DNA from: JAYRGC01 sp041908065
Lineage (GTDB): Bacteria; Pseudomonadota; Alphaproteobacteria; UBA9219
Reading direction: 5' to 3'
Length of the DNA stretch: 26,304 bases
NCBI GenBank assembly: GCA_041908065.1
Contig: JAYRGC010000053.1
Coordinates: 1-26,304 of the forward strand
Shown here piece after piece: positions 20,320 to 26,304 of this stretch. The notes under the pieces are model-generated. The model had not been told where the DNA came from. It did no database searches and saw only the letters and a list, made by a program, of their open reading frames with translations. Positions within the stretch are counted from its first letter, which is position 1, and each line of letters opens with the position of its first letter. Both the position numbers and the translations under genes were made by a program.

Positions 20320-22779
20320 CTATTCGTCAGGTTTCCGCCCGAGGACTTCGCGCTTGCCTACATGGTTGGCGCATCCGATCACGCCCTCCCTCTCCATGCG
20401 TTCGATAAGGGTGGCGGCGCGGTTATATCCTATCTGAAGATGCCGTTGGAGAAAGCTGGTCGAAGCCTTGCGCTCGCGCAAAACCAGATCAACCGCCTTG
20501 TCGTAAAGATCGTTTCCGCCAGACGATTGGTCGCCGCTGTTGCCCGACGAGCCGTCCTCGCCGTCTTCGTCTTCTTCGGTCGTCACGTCGCTGCGGTATT
20601 CAGGCGCGCCTTGCTTTTTAAGGTATTTGACAATGGCTTCCACCTCGCCGTCCTTGATGTACGGCCCGTGAACACGAGTTATGCGCCCGCCCACGGACAT
20701 ATACAGCATGTCGCCTTGCCCCAACAATTGTTCAGCCCCGGGTTCGCCCAATATCGTGCGGCTGTCTATTTTCGAAGTCATGTGGAAGCTGATGCGGGTA
20801 GGGAAATTGGAACGTATGGTTCCGGTTATCACGTCGACCGAGGGGCGTTGGGTGGCCATCATCAGATGAATGCCTGCCGCCCGCGCCATTTGCGCCAGAC
20901 GTTGTATCGCGCTTTCTATTTCCTTTCCGGCCACGATCATCAGATCCGCCATCTCGTCGACGATTACCACTATGTAGGGCAAAGGCGTCAGATCGAGATT
21001 TTGCTCCTCGTAAATAGGGCGTCCGTTTTCGGGATCGAAACCGGTTTGCACTGTGCGGGTCAGGGTTTCGCCGTTCTTTTCGGCTTCGCGCAGGCGGTTG
21101 TTGTAGCCTTCTATGCCGCGCACGCCCAGTTTGGACATTGCGCGATAACGCTCGTCCATCTCGCGCACAGCCCATTTCAGCGCGACTATCGCCTTTTTGG
21201 GATCGGTGACTACGGGAGTCAAAAGATGGGGGATGCCGTCGTAGACCGAAAGCTCGAGCATCTTGGGGTCTATCATTATAAAGCGGCACTTTTGCGGCGT
21301 AAGGTGGTAAAGCAGAGACATTATCATGGTATTGATGGCGACCGACTTTCCAGAACCGGTGGTTCCGGCGATAAGCAAGTGCGGCATTTGGACCAGATCA
21401 GCTATCACCGGATCGCCGGAAATATCCTTGCCCAATGCCAGCGGGAGTCCGGCGGAGCAGGAAACATATCTGTCGCTGGACAAAATCTCCCGCAAATAGA
21501 CCGTTTCGCGGTGGCGGTTGGGAAGTTCGATGCCGATGACGTTGCGCCCAGACACCACCGATACGCGCGCCGAGGTAGCGCTCATGTTGCGCGCGATGTC
21601 GTCGGCCAGCAGTATCACCCGCGAGGCGCGGGTTCCCGGGCGCGGCTCCAGTTCGTACAAGGTCACGACCGGTCCCGGGCTTACCTGTTTCACCTGCCCG
21701 TAAACTCCGAAGTCGGCTAGTACGGTTTCCAAGAGTCTGGCGTTTTTCTCTAACGCCGCTTCCGACACGTCGGATCCGGAGAATTTATTATCGTCAGGCC
21801 ATTGCAGAAAATCCAAAGGCGGCATTGAATATTCTCCGTCTTTAGGCGGAGACAGAAGATCTGGCGAAGGCAACTGCGGCGGAGCGGCGGCGTAGCCTTT
21901 CTTTCCGGTCTTGCCGGAGGCTTTGATGAGAGTGCGTCCGCCGCTCGCGCCGTTTGTTGGCTTTGGGGAGGGCGGAGCGTCGTTTCTTAAAGCAGTTTTG
22001 GGCTTGTGCGCGCTTTGATCGCCTATGGCCTTGACGTCGGCGTTTTCTTCGTCTTCGTCGTCCCACAGTTCTTCGTTCATGTAACGATCGCGTTCGCTGC
22101 GGACGAAGGACATGAAGCTTCTGAAGGCGGACAACGCCAACGCGCCCAGCCAGACGAAAACGCGATGGAAAATCAGCACCATTTTCTGCCATTCGCCCAG
22201 TTGCAGGGCGCAAGCCATGTATAGGGACACGGTGGAGACAAGCGATGCCAGAAAGACCAATATCGGCGCGCCCCAAGATTTAGGCAACGGCATGAGGCGG
22301 AGAGAGGAATTGCCCAGAACTTCGCCAAACGCTCCGGCCATTCCATCAAGCCAGCGCAACGAGAGCCACGAAGAAAGTACCGCTATACCTATGCCTGACG
22401 AAATGACGGCGACCATCGAGGCTATGATCCGCCACGGCAGCATTCCGAGCCCGCGACCGGCGGAAACGCACCATCCCCAAGACGCCAATATCACCGCCAC
22501 CAGAAATCCTGCCGCGCCGAGAAATTGCCACAGAATGTCTGCGATATGGCTGCCCGGCTTGCCGAGCCAGTTGGAAACGGCGGAAGAGGACGAGGCCGTG
22601 TTCCAAGATGGATCTCCGGCGTCGTAGGAAAGCATGGCGAGCGCGACGGCGATGGCCAAGGCGATGACGAACGAGCCGCCGGACACCGAAACGGTTCGGG
22701 ATACGGAGTTTCTCAGCCCTTCCGGCAACCATTTGGACGTTGCGCCAAAGCGCGAACGGCGAACGACTGAACGCGACAT
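20320..22779 (-). CDS. ftsK: DNA translocase FtsK
   Basis: FtsK anchors at the septum and pumps chromosome DNA toward the dif site during division. The 819-aa protein has several N-terminal membrane segments (about 35-215), then an acidic and Pro/Gly-rich linker (about 230-330). The RecA-like motor follows, with Walker A GTTGSGKS (472-479) and a Walker B region IVVIVDEMADL. A winged-helix gamma domain that reads polar KOPS sites closes the protein (last 70 residues, RHLQIGYNRAATLIERMEREGVIG). ATG 22779 is preferred; an in-frame TTG at 22812 would add 11 residues. It is the last of three minus-strand genes. The 100-base gap from the cytochrome gene suggests its own promoter. Confidence 0.96.
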   Translation of the reverse strand: MSRSVVRRSRFGATSKWLPEGLRNSVSRTVSVSGGSFVIALAIAVALAMLSYDAGDPSWNTASSSSAVSNWLGKPGSHIADILWQFLGAAGFLVAVILASWGWCVSAGRGLGMLPWRIIASMVAVISSGIGIAVLSSWLSLRWLDGMAGAFGEVLGNSSLRLMPLPKSWGAPILVFLASLVSTVSLYMACALQLGEWQKMVLIFHRVFVWLGALALSAFRSFMSFVRSERDRYMNEELWDDEDEENADVKAIGDQSAHKPKTALRNDAPPSPKPTNGASGGRTLIKASGKTGKKGYAAAPPQLPSPDLLSPPKDGEYSMPPLDFLQWPDDNKFSGSDVSEAALEKNARLLETVLADFGVYGQVKQVSPGPVVTLYELEPRPGTRASRVILLADDIARNMSATSARVSVVSGRNVIGIELPNRHRETVYLREILSSDRYVSCSAGLPLALGKDISGDPVIADLVQMPHLLIAGTTGSGKSVAINTMIMSLLYHLTPQKCRFIMIDPKMLELSVYDGIPHLLTPVVTDPKKAIVALKWAVREMDERYRAMSKLGVRGIEGYNNRLREAEKNGETLTRTVQTGFDPENGRPIYEEQNLDLTPLPYIVVIVDEMADLMIVAGKEIESAIQRLAQMARAAGIHLMMATQRPSVDVITGTIRSNFPTRISFHMTSKIDSRTILGEPGAEQLLGQGDMLYMSVGGRITRVHGPYIKDGEVEAIVKYLKKQGAPEYRSDVTTEEDEDGEDGSSGNSGDQSSGGNDLYDKAVDLVLRERKASTSFLQRHLQIGYNRAATLIERMEREGVIGCANHVGKREVLGRKPDE

Positions 22780-22879
22780 GGAAAGATTCGACCTTTGGGA
22801 AAATCTGAACAAGCTATGAGCCGTTGCACTTTACCCTGCATTCCCTGCGCTGCAAAGGAGCTTCACGCCGGATAAAAAG

Positions 22880-23470
22880 CTATTTTCCCGAACCGGAAGA
22901 ACGGCAGCACGAATGGCACGGCAGCATTTTCGTCAACGTGTCGTCGCGGTCGACGAAATGATGTTTTAAGGCCGCCAAGACGTGCAAAACCAGCAACGCC
23001 AGCATTATTGATGCCAGCGTTTCATGCGTTTCGGCTATAGAGTGTATTGTTTCCTTTTCTTCCGACAGGCCGGACAGTCCGGGCAAAAATGGAACGTTAA
23101 ACAGTCCAAACCACGAAATTCCGCGCTGCGCCGCCGAAGACAACGCCCAACCGCTCAACGGCAGGGCTAGCATAAGAAGATAAAGGGCGAAGTGGACGGT
23201 TTTGGCCAAGGCTTTTTCCCATCCGCGCATAGCAGCAGGAAACGGCGGGATCGGGTTCATAAGACGCCACATGATACGAACTAGAGTTAGGGCAAGCACG
23301 CTGATTCCTAACGATTTATGGAGCATGAACAAGGACCCCTTCAGCTCGCCGTCCGGCAGGGAGTCGCCGTTCATAATCCAGCCGACAACGAAAAGGGCGG
23401 CGATGAGCAGGGCGATGCCCCAGTGCAGGAACTTGGCTGTGCTGTTATAGGAAACCGAAGCGTTTGTCAT
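22880..23470 (-). CDS. Cytochrome b561-type membrane protein
   Basis: A 196-aa, four-helix membrane cytochrome that would bind two haems b and pass electrons at the inner membrane. Likely axial ligands are His16 (KFLHWGIA), His51 (MLHKSLGI), His149 (AETHETLA) and His163 (VLHVLAAL). The pattern fits the bacterial CybB/YodB type rather than a hydrogenase subunit. The C-terminus KMLPCHSCCRSSGSGK has three cysteines, which is unusual for the family and could coordinate a metal or form disulfides. GGAG precedes ATG 23470. It lies 60 bases downstream of phaC on the same strand; no functional tie is obvious. Confidence 0.88.
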   Translation of the reverse strand: MTNASVSYNSTAKFLHWGIALLIAALFVVGWIMNGDSLPDGELKGSLFMLHKSLGISVLALTLVRIMWRLMNPIPPFPAAMRGWEKALAKTVHFALYLLMLALPLSGWALSSAAQRGISWFGLFNVPFLPGLSGLSEEKETIHSIAETHETLASIMLALLVLHVLAALKHHFVDRDDTLTKMLPCHSCCRSSGSGK

Positions 23471-23530
23471 CTTTTTTTCTCCGTCTTTTGGTTCGCTGAT
23501 AACGATGTAAGGGTATCATATCGATCCGGA

Positions 23531-25639
23531 CTAAACCGCTTTTTTCTTCACATAGCTCCCCGGGGCGTCTTCGATCGCTTTGCCGTCGCTTCCCGGGATG
23601 CGCGGAGGGACCGCGCCGCCGGAATAGTCCTTGAGCCAGCGCATCCATTCCGTCCACCATGATCCGTTATGCGCCTCGGCCCCCTCGAACCATTTTTCGG
23701 GATCGGCGGGACATTGAGGATTTGTCCAATAGCCGTATTTGTTGTTGGCGGGGGGATTGACTACGCCAGCGATGTGTCCTGAACCGGAAAGGACGAAGGT
23801 GACCTTTCCCTTATACATTTGCGTCGCGGCGTAGGTGGTGCGCCATGGGGCGATGTGATCGTCGCGGGTGGAAATCAGAAACGACGGGGTGTCTATCCGC
23901 CGCACGTCGACCGGCACGCCTTTCATGCTTACGCCGTCTGGCTCCACCAGCTTGTTACGCAAATACATGTTGCGGAGATAGAAGCTCTGCATCGCCGCCG
24001 GAAGATTGGTGGAATCCGAGTTCCAGTATAGGAGATCGAAGGGGAACGGTTCCCGCCCCAAGAGATAATTATTAACCACGAACGACCAGATCAGGTCGTT
24101 GGCGCGCAGCATGTTGAAGGTCGTGGCCATTGCTTGCGCGTCGAGATAGCCCTGCTTGGCCATCACCGCTTCGATGGCGGTTATTTGCTCCTCGTCCATG
24201 AACACGCCGAGATCGCCCGGCTCGGAAAAATCCACCAACGTGACCAGATAAGTGGCGCTGGCGATTTCCGGCAAGTTGGGGGGCAGGTCGGGATGGTTTT
24301 TCCCTTCGATCGCCTTTAGCCAAGCCAACGTCGAGGCCAACAGGGTTCCGCCAATGCAGTATCCGGTGACGTTGACGCGCTTTTCTCCGGTTATGCGGCC
24401 TATCTCGGCCATGGCGGCCAAAAGCCCCTGCGTCATGTAGTCGTCGAAATTGACGGCGGCGTGGCTGGAATCCGGATTGACCCACGATATGCAGAAAACG
24501 GTATGCCCTTGTTCCACCAAATAGCGGATGAAGGAGTTTTTCTCTCGCATGTCGAGGATATAAAACTTGTTTATCCACGGCGGAATTATCAGAAGCGGGG
24601 TTTTAAAGACTTCCTTCGACTGCGGGGAAGGAGCGTACTGTATCAACTGCATAAGATTGTTCTGGAACACCACCTTGCCGGGGGTGGCTGCGATGTTTTC
24701 GCCCAGACGGAACGCGCTGCTGTCGCTCATGCTGATGGCGAGGTTGCCGCCGCCGCGATCCAGATCCGACAGCAGATGTTCCAACCCCTTGACCAGATTT
24801 TCGCCGCCGGATTCGACAGTCGCCCGCAACACTTCGGGGTTGGTCATCCAGAAATTGCTGGGCGAGATCGCGTCCACCATTTGGCGGGTATAAAAATCTA
24901 TCTTCCGCGCTATGCGGGGATCCATGCCGTCAACCTTGCTGACCAGCCCTTGCGCCCATCTGGCGGTAAGCAAGTAAGATTGCTTAAGGAAATCGAATAG
25001 CCAAACGTCCTGCCACGCCGCGTCCTGAAAACGCTTGTCGTTGGGGGACGGGGTTATCACAGGATTGGCTTGCTGCCCTGACATCCGCGCCAAAGCCGTT
25101 TGGCACAGTCGGGCATAGTCCTGCCAAAAAGCTATCTGGGTGTCGAAGAATTTATCGGGAGCGGTGGCCATGCGTCCGATAAGCTCCATGAAGGCTTGGC
25201 TCATGCGGGCGGGATCGACGGACGACGGAATGTTTATCTTTCCGCCATGTTTTTCGGCGTATTCCCGCATCAAATGGCCGCTTTTTTCCGCGATTCTCAT
25301 CATCGTCGACGACCACCAAGCCGGTCCCGGCCAGCGAACTATGTTGCCGCCGGAAACTGGCTGGGAAACAGCAGGAAGCGGCGGAATATTGCCGCTGATT
25401 TCGCCGCCGCCAGTGCCTTTCCCATTTCCGCCGTTGCCGCTTCCGCCCTGACGTTTGGGCTTAGTCTTTTCGTTGCCGGAGGGAATTATGGCGGATTTTT
25501 CGACAGCACCTGCGCCAGAGCTTCCGGCATCTTCGGACATATTGGCGTTGACGGCGGCGGCCAACCGCGCCAAAGCGTCGTCGGCGGGGCCGCGTTTTTT
25601 TCCGTTTTTCCGCTTTTTGCTTTGCTCTGTTATGGTCAT
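23531..25639 (-). CDS. phaC: Class I poly(3-hydroxyalkanoate) synthase PhaC
   Basis: PhaC polymerises hydroxyacyl-CoA into PHA at the granule surface. The 702-aa protein has the N-terminal PhaC domain and an alpha/beta hydrolase core. The active site is Cys428 in the lipase-like box GYCIGG, with Asp594 in TRDDHIAPW and His622 in GSGHIAGVVNPP. Helper blocks LLIIPPWINKFYILD and DDYMTQG are present. The first 100 residues are an extra low-complexity Lys/Gly/Pro-rich lead, absent from the shorter (about 590 aa) reference synthases. ATG 25639 is divergent from a small lipoprotein gene at 25734. The repressor gene phaR lies 7 kb away on the other strand; phaA, phaB and phasins are not in the window. 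Confidence 0.96.
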   Translation of the reverse strand: MTITEQSKKRKNGKKRGPADDALARLAAAVNANMSEDAGSSGAGAVEKSAIIPSGNEKTKPKRQGGSGNGGNGKGTGGGEISGNIPPLPAVSQPVSGGNIVRWPGPAWWSSTMMRIAEKSGHLMREYAEKHGGKINIPSSVDPARMSQAFMELIGRMATAPDKFFDTQIAFWQDYARLCQTALARMSGQQANPVITPSPNDKRFQDAAWQDVWLFDFLKQSYLLTARWAQGLVSKVDGMDPRIARKIDFYTRQMVDAISPSNFWMTNPEVLRATVESGGENLVKGLEHLLSDLDRGGGNLAISMSDSSAFRLGENIAATPGKVVFQNNLMQLIQYAPSPQSKEVFKTPLLIIPPWINKFYILDMREKNSFIRYLVEQGHTVFCISWVNPDSSHAAVNFDDYMTQGLLAAMAEIGRITGEKRVNVTGYCIGGTLLASTLAWLKAIEGKNHPDLPPNLPEIASATYLVTLVDFSEPGDLGVFMDEEQITAIEAVMAKQGYLDAQAMATTFNMLRANDLIWSFVVNNYLLGREPFPFDLLYWNSDSTNLPAAMQSFYLRNMYLRNKLVEPDGVSMKGVPVDVRRIDTPSFLISTRDDHIAPWRTTYAATQMYKGKVTFVLSGSGHIAGVVNPPANNKYGYWTNPQCPADPEKWFEGAEAHNGSWWTEWMRWLKDYSGGAVPPRIPGSDGKAIEDAPGSYVKKKAV

Positions 25640-25733
25640 GGTCGTTGATCCGTGGGGAAGGATTGTCTCAAATAAGGGCGAGTGGTTCGGAAGGCATCGG
25701 GCGCGCCATCCCTAATAGCACGAGAATCGGAAC

Positions 25734-26057
25734 ATGATAAACAAAGTTTCAGTCTTTACGGCATTGGCAGGCGCGGCTTTGGCATTATCGGCTTGCGCCG
25801 ACGTCGAGGCTCCGTCATGGGCTACCGGGGAGCCGGAAAAGGCCGAGCTTGCCGTTCCGCGCAAGGTAAGCGATCCGACGGGAAGAAACGACCGAAGCTG
25901 GCCTAATCTGGCCTCGGTCCCTGATCGTCCGGTTGATTTTCCTCCGGCGAAAGAAATCAAACGTCGAATGGATGAAATGTCGGCGGACAAGGCCGAGGGC
26001 TTGGATATTTTAAACCAAGCATTGGAATCGGGAGAGGTGCGAAGCGAGGAAGAGTGA
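25734..26057 (+). CDS. Small lipoprotein, unknown function
   Basis: A 107-aa protein with a basic, hydrophobic signal and lipobox LSAC (Cys21). The mature part is charged and Pro-rich (RSWPNLASVPDRPVDFPPAKEIKRRMDEM), then a predicted helix, ending in RSEEE. It is probably a soluble lipoprotein facing the periplasm. The start ATG 25734 has only a weak purine-rich lead (GAGAATCGGAA). It is divergent from phaC, with 94 bases between the starts, so the two promoters must share that gap. The family is unknown. Similar short lipoproteins with a conserved WPNLA-type block exist in alphaproteobacteria as I recall, but I attach no function. Confidence 0.75.
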   Translation: MINKVSVFTALAGAALALSACADVEAPSWATGEPEKAELAVPRKVSDPTGRNDRSWPNLASVPDRPVDFPPAKEIKRRMDEMSADKAEGLDILNQALESGEVRSEEE

Positions 26058-26068
26058 CACGGGAATAA

Positions 26069-26122
26069 GCGGTCGCTGAGCCGCCGCCCTAGAGCCTGTC
26101 GAACGGTTGTCGAAGCGACCGC
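26069..26122. repeat. CTTGTCGAA-type hairpin, extended copy
   Basis: Arms GCGGTCGCT (26069-26077) and AGCGACCGC (26114-26122) are the same 9-bp arms as at 4778-4806, with a longer and partly duplicated loop (two GTCGAA units). It lies 12 bases after the lipoprotein stop. Confidence 0.75.
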
Positions 26123-26190
26123 GGGGAACATGATATTTCGGATTCTGAGGATAAGCGGCGCAGCGGGGACTCCTCTCCCTCTGGGGGCGT

Positions 26191-26304
26191 TGTTGCATGG
26201 CTGTTGATCGAGTTTGTTTGTTATCAATGAGTTGCTTGATTATTGCCTGAAATTGGTAGCGTCATAACATGCTGATTATCAATGTGAATTCTAGCCATGC
26301 AACA
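26191..26304. mobile_element. AT-rich element with 12-bp terminal inverted repeats (MITE or IS end)
   Basis: TGTTGCATGGCT (26191-26202) is the exact complement of the last 12 bases AGCCATGCAACA (26293-26304). The 114-bp segment is clearly more AT-rich than the surroundings and has no reading frame of note. It could be a complete MITE or the outer part of an insertion sequence whose transposase is beyond the window. Confidence 0.55.

Noticed and set aside
20362..21720. 452-codon plus-strand open frame opposite ftsK
   Set aside because: It is antisense to the conserved FtsK motor domain, and no motifs are seen.
25712..26227. 171-codon minus-strand frame opposite the small lipoprotein
   Set aside because: The opposing frame has a clean signal peptide and lipobox. 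The minus frame extends into repeat and IS-like sequence.
1..26304. Possible CRISPR array
   Set aside because: The repeats are scattered singly between genes, in both orientations, without regular spacers, and no cas genes are present.

Overview
The window reads as a chromosomal segment of an alphaproteobacterium, GC-rich by eye (not computed). The main clues are a paired PHA regulator (PhaR) and class I PHA synthase (PhaC), an EnvZ-type sensor kinase, CcmC of system I cytochrome c maturation, and the heptose epimerase HldD, which implies LPS. I cannot place it to order level. Both ends of the window coincide with inverted repeats, so this may be a whole assembly contig that broke at repeats (inference).

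Layout. Positions 1-8528 are all plus strand: an EnvZ-like kinase, an ArgG-family ligase, a lipoprotein, an AT-rich secreted orphan with a good sigma-70-type promoter, a Gfo/Idh/MocA oxidoreductase followed by a GT4 glycosyltransferase, and a secreted 408-residue unknown. A 36-bp perfect foldback (8528-8606) separates this from the minus-strand cluster murI-glyS-miaA. Then come a plus-strand lipoprotein, the overlapping minus-strand pair ccmC-rlmB, plus-strand hldD, and minus-strand prfC with a small secreted protein upstream of it. The right part holds plus-strand phaR, a DUF4236 protein and dnaJ, which converge on minus-strand ftsK, a cytochrome b561 and phaC. A small lipoprotein diverges from phaC, and an AT-rich segment with IS/MITE-like ends closes the window.

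Functional themes: translation and tRNA functions (glyS, miaA, rlmB, prfC), envelope building (murI, hldD, the GT4/oxidoreductase pair, several orphan lipoproteins), carbon storage (phaR, phaC), and chromosome segregation and proteostasis (ftsK, dnaJ). PhaR and PhaC sit within 8 kb of each other but on opposite strands, with no phasin or phaAB nearby.

The most unusual content lies between genes. There are at least four families of short dispersed or palindromic repeats, a foldback element inserted exactly at a stop codon with a possible TAA target duplication, and a terminal 114-bp element with 12-bp inverted ends. I found no CRISPR array, tRNA, rRNA, prophage, or recognisable defence or biosynthetic system. 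I see no convincing undescribed multi-gene system here; the best leads are the repeat families, the single-chain GlyRS, the odd PhaR linker and the orphan secreted proteins.
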